In this document: piece after piece, positions 8,108-15,108 of the stretch
Layout of the letters: each line of letters begins with the position of its first letter
How positions within the stretch are numbered: the stretch's first letter is position 1
Notes under the pieces: generated by a model
Told to the model about the DNA's origin: nothing
Databases searched by the model: none
The model's input: only the letters and a program-made list of their open reading frames with translations
Source of the DNA: an uncultured Clostridia bacterium
GTDB lineage: Bacteria; Bacillota; Clostridia; Christensenellales; UBA3700
DNA length: 48,197 nucleotides
NCBI GenBank assembly: GCA_937880755.1
Contig: CALGRX010000014.1
Coordinates: 1-48,197 of the forward strand
Reading direction: 5' to 3'
Translations under genes and position numbers: made by a program

Positions 8108-8196
8108 TGGCGCAGGAAGAGGGATTCGAACCCCCGTGGGCTTGCACCCAAACGGTTTTCAAGACCGCCTCGTTATGACCGCTTCGATATTCCTGC
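8108..8196 (-). tRNA. tRNA-Ser (anticodon UGA)
   Basis: The minus strand reads GCAGGAA ... TTCCTGC as a 7-bp acceptor stem, with discriminator G and an encoded CCA. The anticodon arm CGGTC-TTGAAAA-CCG carries anticodon TGA. A long variable arm (TTTGGGTGCAAGCCCA) and T-arm GGGGGTTCGAATCCC give the class II form of serine tRNAs. Its 3' end faces the AT-rich accessory region, a common setting for element integration. Confidence 0.95.
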
Positions 8197-8317
8197 AAAT
8201 AAAGAGGTATTTCTATCGTTGATTATACAAAAAAATAGTGTTTTTGTCAATAAAAACGTCCTACTAACCTACTTGTCAACATAGACCACAGACGTAGGGC
8301 ATTTTGCTTTTGCATAT

Positions 8318-8340
8318 CGGCACACCAAATAAGTGTGCCG
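8318..8340 (-). terminator. Hairpin downstream of the zinc-ribbon gene
   Basis: CGGCACAC (8318-8325) pairs perfectly with GTGTGCCG (8333-8340) 12 bases after the stop of the zinc-ribbon gene on the minus strand. No T-tract follows, so it may be a weak terminator or an mRNA 3'-end stabiliser. Confidence 0.45.
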
Positions 8341-8352
8341 ACACGCGTGCTA

Positions 8353-8898
8353 TCATAGGTCTTCGTCGTCGAGATTTTCGTCTTCGTCGTCCTCGCCGTC
8401 GTCGGGAACTTCGTCGGGGTCAACCTCTTCAAAGTCGTCGTCTAGGCTATCTTGAGGCGTGGTTTCTTCCTCTTCCTCCTCTTCGAGGTCGATATCGTCG
8501 TCTATCATCATATCGTCCTCGTTGCCAAAGTCGGAGAAGTTCTCCTCATCGTAGTGGATATCGGTGGAGTCAACCCATTCTTCCTCTTCTTCCTCGTTTT
8601 CCACGTCACTGAAGGATACCTCGATGCTATCCTCGTCGTCCACGCTCTTGTTGTCTTCCTCGTCGTCCTCTTCAATCAAGCGTTTAGCTTGTTTCTTTTC
8701 ACGGCACTCGGCACAAAGTTTCTCGCCAGGCTCGAGGTAATTGACACCACAGTAAGGGCAGAGGTTGTCCTCGTCCTCTTCTTCCAACAAAGAAATTCCG
8801 CCTTCCAACTTGAGCTCTGCTTTGCACACGTCGCAATACTCTTCGCCTTCCAGCATCCAATTCAGGTCGCATCTTGGACATTTAACGTATTTTGGCAT
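8353..8898 (-). CDS. Zinc-ribbon protein with a very acidic tail
   Basis: A 181-residue protein. The ATG at 8898 follows a good site (AAAGGAG, 6-7 bases). Residues 1-60 hold two short zinc ribbons, CPRC/CDVC and CPYC/CAEC, eight cysteines in all. From about 70 to the end the chain is almost entirely Asp and Glu, with over half of the residues acidic. Zinc ribbons bind nucleic acid or protein, and acidic tails often mimic nucleic acid or bind basic proteins, so a chaperone-like or transcription-linked role is possible but not shown. The gene stands alone between tRNA-Ser and spo0A. Function unknown. Confidence 0.75.
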   Translation of the reverse strand: MPKYVKCPRCDLNWMLEGEEYCDVCKAELKLEGGISLLEEEDEDNLCPYCGVNYLEPGEKLCAECREKKQAKRLIEEDDEEDNKSVDDEDSIEVSFSDVENEEEEEEWVDSTDIHYDEENFSDFGNEDDMMIDDDIDLEEEEEEETTPQDSLDDDFEEVDPDEVPDDGEDDEDENLDDEDL

Positions 8899-8999
8899 AA
8901 AATCTCCTTTGGGACAAGCGTCCCTCAACGCATAGTATTATATGCATAAATTAAACATTTGTAAATACCTTTTTCAAAAATTTTTTTGCGATATACGAA

Positions 9000-9033
9000 A
9001 GAGCCTTGCAATCGGCGTTTGACTGCAAGGCTT
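9000..9033 (-). terminator. Terminator of spo0A
   Basis: AGCCTTGCA (9002-9010) pairs with TGCAAGGCT (9024-9032), followed on the minus strand by CTTTCGT. It is a nine-pair stem placed 30 bases after the spo0A stop codon; the T-tract is modest. Confidence 0.65.
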
Positions 9034-9062
9034 ATAGTACGTTCAATCGAGGGTTATGGCGC

Positions 9063-9842
9063 TTAGCCTACGCCCTCCATAATCATTTTGTCGGCGAGCA
9101 AAGCGATAAATTCGCCGTTGGTAGGCTTGTCGTGAGAAGAGTAGACTTTGATACCGAAAATCGTATTGATATTTTCGATTTTGCCTCTATTCCAAGCCAC
9201 TTCTATGGCGTGTCTTATGGCGCGCTCCACCTTAGATGCCGAGGTGTTGAAGGTTTCGGCTATGGACGGATAGAGCTTTTTGGTGATGCTATTGATGATA
9301 TCGGGCGAAGCTATAGCCATCTTGATAGCCTCGCGCAAAAACTGGTAACCCTTGATATGAGCAGGTATACCTACCGAGATAAATATGTTAGACAACCTCT
9401 CGTCCAACTGTTTCTCCGAACGCCTAATAGCGTTTTTGACGGATTGGTCGTCAAAGGTGACTTTGGCGGGCTTGCTTTCTCCCGTCAACTCTTTGATGCG
9501 TGCTTTAAGCGTGTCGATATTGATAGGCTTGAGCATATAGTAGCCGGCGCCTAGCCCGATTGCTTTGGAGACGAAGGCGTCGGAGCCTATCGAAGAAGCC
9601 ACGATAAAAATCGGCGTGTTGGACTTGTCCACGCTACTCATCAGCCCAAACCCGTCCAACCTCGGCAAAATAAGCTCCGTCACTACCACGTCTGGGTGAA
9701 AGGTATTGATTTTGTCGAGTGCCGCCATACCGTCGCATTCTGCGCCTACCACTTCAAAGTTTTCTTCTTCTTGCAATCCCGACTTTATAAACTGTATATT
9801 TTCCAAATTATTATCTACTAGTAGAATTTTGACCTTTTTCAT
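9063..9842 (-). CDS. spo0A: Spo0A-type sporulation response regulator with Glu at the phospho-acceptor site
   Basis: A 259-residue regulator. The C-terminal Spo0A DNA-binding domain (about 150-259) is highly conserved: GIPAHIKGYQFLREAI, LYPSIAETFNT, and recognition helix SKVERAIRHAIEVAW (203-217). The receiver domain (1-120) is altered. The residue aligned with B. subtilis Asp56 is Glu56 (codon GAG at 9675-9677), in PDVVVTELILPRLDG. The acidic pair Asp10-Asp11 is Asp10-Asn11, the switch Thr region reads VASSIG, and the conserved Lys105 (LKP) is kept. Glu at this place often mimics phosphorylation, so the protein may be constitutively active or controlled by other means (inference). The start follows AAAGGAGG. 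The longer in-frame extension upstream has no ribosome site. Sequences close to 0A boxes (TGTCGCA at 9892, TGTCAAA at 9912) lie upstream and could allow autoregulation. Confidence 0.92.
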   Translation of the reverse strand: MKKVKILLVDNNLENIQFIKSGLQEEENFEVVGAECDGMAALDKINTFHPDVVVTELILPRLDGFGLMSSVDKSNTPIFIVASSIGSDAFVSKAIGLGAGYYMLKPINIDTLKARIKELTGESKPAKVTFDDQSVKNAIRRSEKQLDERLSNIFISVGIPAHIKGYQFLREAIKMAIASPDIINSITKKLYPSIAETFNTSASKVERAIRHAIEVAWNRGKIENINTIFGIKVYSSHDKPTNGEFIALLADKMIMEGVG

Positions 9843-9950
9843 CAACAGTCCTCCTTTTTTTCGTACAAAATTATTGTAGAACAACGGATATTGTCGCACA
9901 ATCAACAATTCTGTCAAAGAGGGCGAATTTTGCAATATTTTATATCAAAA

Positions 9951-9964
9951 ATCGTAATTACGAT
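9951..9964. promoter_or_regulatory. Palindromic candidate operator between spo0A and the XRE gene
   Basis: ATCGTAATTACGAT is a perfect 14-bp palindrome in the AT-rich divergent intergenic region. Related half-site sequence recurs at 9991-10000 (TGCGATAATT), overlapping the likely -35 of the XRE gene. This pattern fits an autoregulatory operator of the neighbouring helix-turn-helix protein; binding is inferred. Confidence 0.4.
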
Positions 9965-9989
9965 AATACAATAATATTTTTGATTGTAG

Positions 9990-10018
9990 TTGCGATAATT
10001 CAAGTATTGTGTTATCAT
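9990..10018 (+). promoter_or_regulatory. Promoter of the XRE regulator gene (leaderless mRNA likely)
   Basis: TTGCGA (9990-9995), a 17-bp spacer and TATCAT (10013-10018). The start would fall close to 10025, which is the A of the ATG, and no Shine-Dalgarno sequence precedes the gene. An overlapping TATAAT lies at 10018-10023. Confidence 0.45.
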
Positions 10019-10024
10019 ATAATT

Positions 10025-10363
10025 ATGAAGACGCAAGAGATTTTGGCAAGGCTACGCAAGGAGAACAATCTTAGCCAACAGCAGTTGGCGGGAGAACTTA
10101 AAGTAGGACAAGCCACGATATGCCAGTGGGAGTCGGGCGCAAGCCTACCTTCTTACGAAATGATAATCAAATTGGCGCAGTTTTACAACGTCAGCGCCGA
10201 CTTTTTGCTTGGGCTTAGCGACGAATACGGCAAGTCTTTGACGATATACAAGGGCGTGAGCGAGAGTGAAAGTGCCCTTCTCAATATGTACGGACTTCTA
10301 AACGGCAGACAAAAAGAGATTATTATGCGACTATTGGTAGAATTTGCTAGACAGCCAAATTGA
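10025..10363 (+). CDS. XRE-family transcriptional regulator
   Basis: A 112-residue protein with an N-terminal lambda-repressor-like helix-turn-helix at about 4-60 (LARLRKENNLSQQQLAGELK, then VGQATICQWESG, then PSYEMIIKLAQFYNVSADFLLG). The C-terminal 45 residues are helical and probably dimerise. It is divergent from spo0A across 180 bp that contain a perfect palindrome, so it may regulate itself or spo0A. Size is like SinR, but the C-terminus does not resemble SinR. The ATG at 10025 is chosen because the helix-turn-helix starts right there; there is no ribosome site, consistent with a leaderless transcript. Confidence 0.85.
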   Translation: MKTQEILARLRKENNLSQQQLAGELKVGQATICQWESGASLPSYEMIIKLAQFYNVSADFLLGLSDEYGKSLTIYKGVSESESALLNMYGLLNGRQKEIIMRLLVEFARQPN

Positions 10364-10371
10364 CAAAAAAC

Positions 10372-10399
10372 TTGACAAAACGCAAACTTGTGTTATAAT
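10372..10399 (+). promoter_or_regulatory. Promoter of the COG2509-type flavoprotein gene
   Basis: TTGACA (10372-10377), 16 bp, extended -10 TGtTATAAT (box 10394-10399). A second TTGACA lies at 10360. This is a near-consensus sigma-A promoter directly after the XRE gene. Confidence 0.8.
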
Positions 10400-10444
10400 A
10401 CCATAGGACAAAAAGCAAATTACATTATAGGAAACGGAGGCAAA

Positions 10445-11839
10445 ATGCAATACGACGTAATAATTATCGGAGCGGGACCTGCGGGCATATTTACCGCACT
10501 CGAAATGTTGAGAAGGGATTACAAGGGCAAGATTATCATTGTCGAAAAGGGCAAGGCTATAGAGAATAGAAGCTGTCCGAAGGCCAAGACCAACAAGTGC
10601 GTCAACTGCAAGCCGTACTGCCACATCACCACGGGCTTTTCGGGCGCGGGCGCTTTTTCCGACGGCAAACTGTCGTTGAGCTACGAGGTAGGCGGACAAC
10701 TGCCCGAACTTATCGGCGAAGAGTACGCACAACATATGATAGATTACACCGACAAAATCTATCTTGAGTTTGGCGCAGACACGCACGTAGAGGGCGTCGG
10801 TCAAGACGAAGAGGTCAAGGAAATTAGAAAGAAGGCTATACAAGCCGACCTCAAGTTGGTGGACTGTCCAATTAGACACTTGGGCACCGAGAAGGCACAA
10901 GATATATACTATTCTATCGAGCAATTCTTGCTCAATCACGGCGTAGAGATTTTGTTTGGCTATCAATGCTCCAACATAACTCTCGACGGCGAGGTTTGCA
11001 CGGGCGTCATCATAGACAACGGCAAAGAGGAGAAGGTTTTGCAAGGCAAAAACGTCGTCATTGCTACGGGAAGAAGAGGCGCGGATTGGTTAGAGCATCT
11101 TTGCGCCGAGCACAATATCCTTCACGAGCCGGGCACGGTTGATATCGGCGTGAGAGTAGAGGTGCGCAACGAAGTTATGGAAAAGGTCAACAGAGTGCTG
11201 TACGAGTCCAAACTTATCGGCTATCCCGCACCATTCCGCAATAAGGTTCGTACTTTTTGCCAAAATCCGGGTGGTTTCGTAGCGCAAGAAAACTACGACA
11301 ACGACCTTGCCGTAGTCAACGGACACTCGTACAAAGAGCTCAAGTCCAACAACACCAACCTCGCAATCTTGTGTTCTCACAACTTCCGCGAGCCGTTCAA
11401 CCAACCTATCGCTTACGCGCAAAAGATAGGCGAACTTACCAATATGCTCGGCGCGGGACACATTCTCGTACAGAGATTCGGCGACATTATGGAAGGCAAG
11501 AGAACGTGGCAAAAGGAACTCTCCCGTTCCAACGTCAAGCCAACGCTTCCCGACGCGATAGCGGGTGACATAACGGCGGCTATGCCTTACAGGTCTATGA
11601 TCAATATCATCAACTTTATCCACGCCGTAGACAAGGTTGTTCCCGGCTTTGCTTCCGCCGAAACCTTGCTCTATTCGCCGGAACTCAAATTCTATTCCAA
11701 TAGGGTCAAGATGGACAAGGACTTCAATACCAGCATCCAAGGCTTGCATTGTCTGGGCGACTCCAGTGGTTGGACGAGAGGCTTGATGATGGCTTCGGTT
11801 ATGGGTGTCATCATGGGACAAAAACTTATGGAAAAATAA
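10445..11839 (+). CDS. FAD-dependent dehydrogenase of the COG2509 type
   Basis: A 464-residue flavoprotein. The N-terminal dinucleotide-binding fold is VIIIGAGPAGIFTALEML, ending in an acidic strand (IIIVEKG). A cysteine cluster follows (CPKAKTNKCVNCKPYC, about 42-57), then TTGFSGAGAFSDGKL, a signature of the COG2509 group. VVIATGRRG is the second FAD/NAD contact, and the C-terminus has GLHCLGDSSGWTRGLMMA, the FAD-closing motif. The physiological substrate of this group is unknown. The start is set by CGGAGG seven bases upstream; an open upstream extension lacks a ribosome site. It is a single gene with its own strong promoter and terminator. Confidence 0.85.
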   Translation: MQYDVIIIGAGPAGIFTALEMLRRDYKGKIIIVEKGKAIENRSCPKAKTNKCVNCKPYCHITTGFSGAGAFSDGKLSLSYEVGGQLPELIGEEYAQHMIDYTDKIYLEFGADTHVEGVGQDEEVKEIRKKAIQADLKLVDCPIRHLGTEKAQDIYYSIEQFLLNHGVEILFGYQCSNITLDGEVCTGVIIDNGKEEKVLQGKNVVIATGRRGADWLEHLCAEHNILHEPGTVDIGVRVEVRNEVMEKVNRVLYESKLIGYPAPFRNKVRTFCQNPGGFVAQENYDNDLAVVNGHSYKELKSNNTNLAILCSHNFREPFNQPIAYAQKIGELTNMLGAGHILVQRFGDIMEGKRTWQKELSRSNVKPTLPDAIAGDITAAMPYRSMINIINFIHAVDKVVPGFASAETLLYSPELKFYSNRVKMDKDFNTSIQGLHCLGDSSGWTRGLMMASVMGVIMGQKLMEK

Positions 11840-11862
11840 CCAAAAACACAAAGCAACAATTT

Positions 11863-11895
11863 GCACCTTGTCACAATGTTGACGGGGTGCTTTTG
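11863..11895 (+). terminator. Terminator of the COG2509-type gene
   Basis: GCACCTTGTCA (11863-11873) pairs with TGACGGGGTGC (11880-11890), with two G-U pairs, and is followed by TTTTGATTTG. Confidence 0.8.
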
Positions 11896-11931
11896 ATTGA
11901 TTTGACAAATATTATTGCCAAAATAATATTA

Positions 11932-11960
11932 TTGAAAAATATAGTGATTGGTGGTATAAT
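11932..11960 (+). promoter_or_regulatory. Promoter of the NYN-domain gene
   Basis: TTGAAA (11932-11937), 17 bp, TATAAT (11955-11960) with an upstream TGg extension. It ends 43 bases before the start codon. Confidence 0.7.
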
Positions 11961-12003
11961 ATAAAAAATATATGATCAAATATGAATTTGAGGAGAAGCC
12001 AAC

Positions 12004-12642
12004 ATGTTAAAAGCTATGGCATTTATTGATTATCAAAATTTTTATTATTCGACATCTAGCTATCTAAAAAGCATCAATCAATCTAGTTTGAAATTTGATT
12101 ATAAAGATCTTTGTCAACAAATCGTAAATAATATTAGCGTTCGGCCGACAGTATTAGTAAAGACGTATTTGTTTGCGGCAAAACCATGTGAGGCGTTACT
12201 CAACAGCTCCATTATTAAATATAAGAAACTTAACACTTGGTTAAACTCTTTAAAAAACAGCTCATATTTCGAAGTAATTGAAGGAACGCAGCAAATTAGA
12301 GCGAGTAAAAAAGGACAAGAAATTAATCCAAATGATCCAAGCACATATTTCACTATCGAAAAAGAGACAGACGTCAATATAGCGGTGCAAATGATGTCAA
12401 AAGCATATCAAAACTCGTATGATATTGCAGTTTTATTATCCAATGATACCGATTATTTGCCTATAGTAAAAGCTTTGCACAATTTAGGAAAAATTATCGT
12501 GATGGTAAAGTTGCCTAACCAAAATGTTTCTAAATTTGAAAAGTATGTGGACGATATTTTTGAGGTGGACTATTCGTTTTTGCAAAGAGTGTCAAAGGGA
12601 GAGGATATACTGCCTTTTGAATTTTTTGAAGATGCAGAATAA
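12004..12642 (+). CDS. NYN-domain (PIN-like) putative ribonuclease
   Basis: A 212-residue protein of the NYN/DUF88 (LabA-like) group. The first acidic residue is in AFIDYQNFYY (D9, N12). A second acidic patch is ETDVNIAVQMM near 120, and the third is LLSNDTDYLPIV near 142, followed by a beta strand (GKIIVMV). These residues form the metal site of PIN-like nucleases, so RNA cleavage is the likely activity, with the target unknown. The start follows GAGGAG. The gene is more AT-rich than the flavoprotein gene before it and stands alone with its own promoter, so it may be a later arrival. Confidence 0.8.
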   Translation: MLKAMAFIDYQNFYYSTSSYLKSINQSSLKFDYKDLCQQIVNNISVRPTVLVKTYLFAAKPCEALLNSSIIKYKKLNTWLNSLKNSSYFEVIEGTQQIRASKKGQEINPNDPSTYFTIEKETDVNIAVQMMSKAYQNSYDIAVLLSNDTDYLPIVKALHNLGKIIVMVKLPNQNVSKFEKYVDDIFEVDYSFLQRVSKGEDILPFEFFEDAE

Positions 12643-12865
12643 TAAAGCAACCTCAAAGAAAAGACAAATAAATTTTATCAGCACCACTAATACAATTTAT
12701 TATTATAAACTAAATACGAACATAAAGTATGTTTGTTATTGAGCTAGTCGATTTATGGTATTATACTTTTTCGAGATTGGTTCGTAAGTATAGATAAGGG
12801 ACGGCGCAAACAGTCATCAAAATGTCAACGGCTATTCATTGCATGTTATTTTAATAAGGCTAATA

Positions 12866-13357
12866 CTATTTATTGCCTCGTGTTTTATTATATCCATTTG
12901 CATAAGAGTTGTACGTCATTATTGTATTTCTTTCCAACTCATTTAGAGAGCTAAATCCGCTTGTTGACAAAGCAATCATTTTAATTGTGAAAATATCTCC
13001 GTATTTGTAATCGGCATAGACGTCGCCATTGCCTTTTCCGGTAAAATGAGCGTTAACACGATTTAGAACTTCTTTTCCTTGCCCTACATAATACATGTTT
13101 TTAGTTTTGTTATAGAGAATATACACGCCTACAAAATTTTGCGTTAAGGCATAGGAAGGACGACCGCGTCCGCCAAAGCTTGTTTTTCGCATTTTCATAA
13201 ATTCTTCAGGAGACATTTCTAAAGTATTATTTGCCAATCCGGTTATTTTTTTTCTAATTATTGCTTTCTTTATTGCAACAAAAACGCATAGCCCTATAGT
13301 TAAGACAACGCAAATCATTATCATTGATAACATTAGAGGAATAAGCCAATCTAACAC
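12866..13357 (-). CDS. Membrane-anchored GIY-YIG domain protein
   Basis: A 163-residue protein starting with GTG at 13357, chosen because GAAGG lies seven bases upstream. Residues about 3-30 are a single membrane segment followed by a basic stretch (KKAIIRKK). Residues 75-163 carry a GIY-YIG nuclease fold: GVYILYN (77-83), YYVGQG (89-94), R100 in VLNRVNAHF, and the metal-binding Glu in LNELERNTIM. The basic linker contains GGRGRPSYA. GIY-YIG proteins cut DNA in repair, homing or restriction. Tethering one to the membrane is unusual, so it may act on incoming DNA (inference). It stands alone between the NYN gene and a tRNA-Ser. Confidence 0.8.
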   Translation of the reverse strand: MLDWLIPLMLSMIMICVVLTIGLCVFVAIKKAIIRKKITGLANNTLEMSPEEFMKMRKTSFGGRGRPSYALTQNFVGVYILYNKTKNMYYVGQGKEVLNRVNAHFTGKGNGDVYADYKYGDIFTIKMIALSTSGFSSLNELERNTIMTYNSYANGYNKTRGNK

Positions 13358-13445
13358 AAACGACCTTCAATATTATTATTTTTACACTAATATACTAAAT
13401 TTTACGTAATCTGTCAAGGCTAATAAATTTCGCAAAGGAATAAAA

Positions 13446-13471
13446 ATCGTGACTCAAGACGAAGTCACGAT
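13446..13471 (-). terminator. Terminator of tRNA-Ser(GGA)
   Basis: ATCGTGACT (13446-13454) and AGTCACGAT (13463-13471) are perfectly complementary, with TTTTTATT following on the minus strand, two bases after the tRNA 3' end. Confidence 0.9.
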
Positions 13472-13473
13472 GC

Positions 13474-13563
13474 TGGCGCAGAGTTAGGGATTTGAACCCT
13501 AGGTATGCTTTCACATACACACGATTTCCAATCGTGCGCCTTCGACCACTCAGCCAACTCTGC
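13474..13563 (-). tRNA. tRNA-Ser (anticodon GGA)
   Basis: Minus strand acceptor GCAGAGT/ACTCTGC, discriminator G and encoded CCA. The D-arm starts TGGCTGAGTGG, the anticodon arm CGATT-GGA-AATCG carries GGA, there is a long variable arm (GTGTATGTGAAAGCATAC) and the T-arm reads TAGGGTTCAAATCCCTA. This is the class II form typical of serine tRNAs. Confidence 0.95.
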
Positions 13564-13677
13564 AAGTTACCAAGTTACAAAGAGATATTATCATATAATC
13601 GACATTTTATCAAGCGTTTTGCGCTCTTTTGAAAAAATCTCTCCCTACGCTATGGGGAGAGATTTGACTTTTTATGC

Positions 13678-13706
13678 AAAAACTCGATACGTATCGACTT
13701 TTTAGA
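13678..13706 (-). terminator. Terminator of the PepV-like gene with TCGATACGTATCGA core
   Basis: AAAAACTCGATACGTATCGA followed by CTTTTT spans the end of the peptidase gene; the 14-bp palindrome is at 13684-13697. On the minus strand the hairpin is followed by TTTTTG. The same palindrome is used in other terminators of this window. Confidence 0.75.
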
Positions 13707-14994
13707 AGCAAAGCTTGCGTATTGCTTGTTTGTAAATGTCGTAGGTTTTTCTTAGAGTCGGTATATCTACGCACTCGTTTTTTTGGTGGATAGTGGATAT
13801 TTGGTCGGGAAAAATCGGACCGAAAGCCACCCCGCAAGGAAGAGCACGGGCATAAGTACCGCCGCCGATAGCGATAGGCTCGGCATTCTGCCCCGTCTGT
13901 TCGTTGTATACGGTGAGGAGGTTTTGCACCAACTCGCTGTCCTTCTCCACGTACAGCGGATTGTGGAAATGCGTGAGCACGGCTTTTGCTCCCAAGGCTT
14001 TGCTTATCAATTCGCCCACGTATTGTATTGGATAGGTCACGGGTATGCGAGTGTCGATAGTGAGGATTATCCAAGTTTTGCCGTTCACGTTTTCGCTGTC
14101 TATGCAACCCACGTTAAAGGTGAGTTTTCCGCTCTTGTCGTCGCTGAGTTTTGCGCCCACGCCGCTTCCGTCGTTATGGCTCAGCAAGGCGTTGAGTTTC
14201 GCCCATTGGGTATTAACACTCAGCGCGCCGAGAATATGCCACAGCGCATTGTCACCTTGCCAAGGGGTAGAAGCGTGCGCTGGTTTACCTACGGCGAATA
14301 TTGTGGTATTGCCGTCCTCGTAGTTAACGGTAGTTTTGTCGTCGGCACTCACGGATACCTTGCCTTGCAACACGCATTTGCAGTCCGCCATAACGATATT
14401 ACTGCGACTACCGCCTTTGATAGCAATCAAGCCGTCGGGCGCGGGAATTTTGACTTGCCAATGCGCAAGACCCTTTTCGCAGTTGATGACGGGGAAGTCG
14501 CCGTCGGGAGAAAAGCCTTGGCTTGGCATCACGTCCTTTTGCATATATCTTTCGATACATTTCCAACCGCTCTCCTCGTTGCCGCCCCACACGAACCTAA
14601 TTCTTTTGCGAGGTTTTAGACCTTGTTGCAACAGTTCAAAAGTTGCCCAAAGACAACATAGCATAGGACCTTTGTCGTCGAGCGCTCCCCTGCCGTATAT
14701 TACCTCGCCCACTCTTTGCCCGAGAGGGTTGTAGTCCCAATCGTCGTCCCAAGGCACGACGTCCACGTGCCCAAGAATACCGAAGCTATCTCCCTCGCCC
14801 ACGTCGGCGGTGAGATAGTAGCCATCCTCGTTGTGGGTACCGAAGCCCATTTTTTTGGACAATTCGTCGATATATTGCAAGCACTCGCCCACGCCTTTTC
14901 CAAAAGGACTGAGAGGGTGAGGCTCGCCTTGCGTTGAGTCTATGGCAAGCAAATCCATCAAGCTATCCGTCATTTTATCAAAAAATTTGCTCAT
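13702..14994 (-). CDS. M20-family dipeptidase, PepV/Sapep type
   Basis: A 430-residue metallopeptidase that probably cleaves dipeptides in the cytoplasm with two metal ions. Metal and catalytic motifs in order are GHVDVVPWDDDW (first His/Asp), GRGALDDKGPM (bridging Asp), GGNEESGW (catalytic Glu plus ligand), SPDGDFPVI (Asp ligand), and near the end GGGTYARALP and IHQKNECV (last His). The inserted lid domain lies between about 180 and 330. Length and motif order match the Sapep/PepV group (about 470) with a slightly shorter lid. The start follows AAGGAG. It is divergent from gltX with overlapping promoters. Confidence 0.88.
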   Translation of the reverse strand: MSKFFDKMTDSLMDLLAIDSTQGEPHPLSPFGKGVGECLQYIDELSKKMGFGTHNEDGYYLTADVGEGDSFGILGHVDVVPWDDDWDYNPLGQRVGEVIYGRGALDDKGPMLCCLWATFELLQQGLKPRKRIRFVWGGNEESGWKCIERYMQKDVMPSQGFSPDGDFPVINCEKGLAHWQVKIPAPDGLIAIKGGSRSNIVMADCKCVLQGKVSVSADDKTTVNYEDGNTTIFAVGKPAHASTPWQGDNALWHILGALSVNTQWAKLNALLSHNDGSGVGAKLSDDKSGKLTFNVGCIDSENVNGKTWIILTIDTRIPVTYPIQYVGELISKALGAKAVLTHFHNPLYVEKDSELVQNLLTVYNEQTGQNAEPIAIGGGTYARALPCGVAFGPIFPDQISTIHQKNECVDIPTLRKTYDIYKQAIRKLCF

Positions 14995-15008
14995 ACTCGC
15001 TCCTTGTC

Positions 15009-15037
15009 TTGACTTAAACTAATTATTGTTGCATAAT
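15009..15037 (+). promoter_or_regulatory. Promoter of gltX
   Basis: TTGACT (15009-15014), 17 bp, CATAAT (15032-15037). Confidence 0.65.
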
Positions 15038-15038
15038 T

Positions 15039-15068
15039 ATTATACACACAAAATCATATTTTGTGCAA
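15039..15068 (-). promoter_or_regulatory. Promoter of the PepV-like gene
   Basis: On the minus strand TTGCAC (15063-15068), 18 bp, TATAAT (15039-15044). It runs face to face with the gltX promoter a few bases away, so the two may compete. Confidence 0.6.
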
Positions 15069-15108
15069 CGTTTAACAACCAATGCCAAGCATTGAAATAG
15101 AGGAAAAA

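Noticed and set aside
12730..12770. Promoter-like TTGAGC...TATTAT after the NYN gene, suggesting a small RNA
   Set aside because: The spacer is 14 bp, too short, and no terminator follows within a plausible distance.
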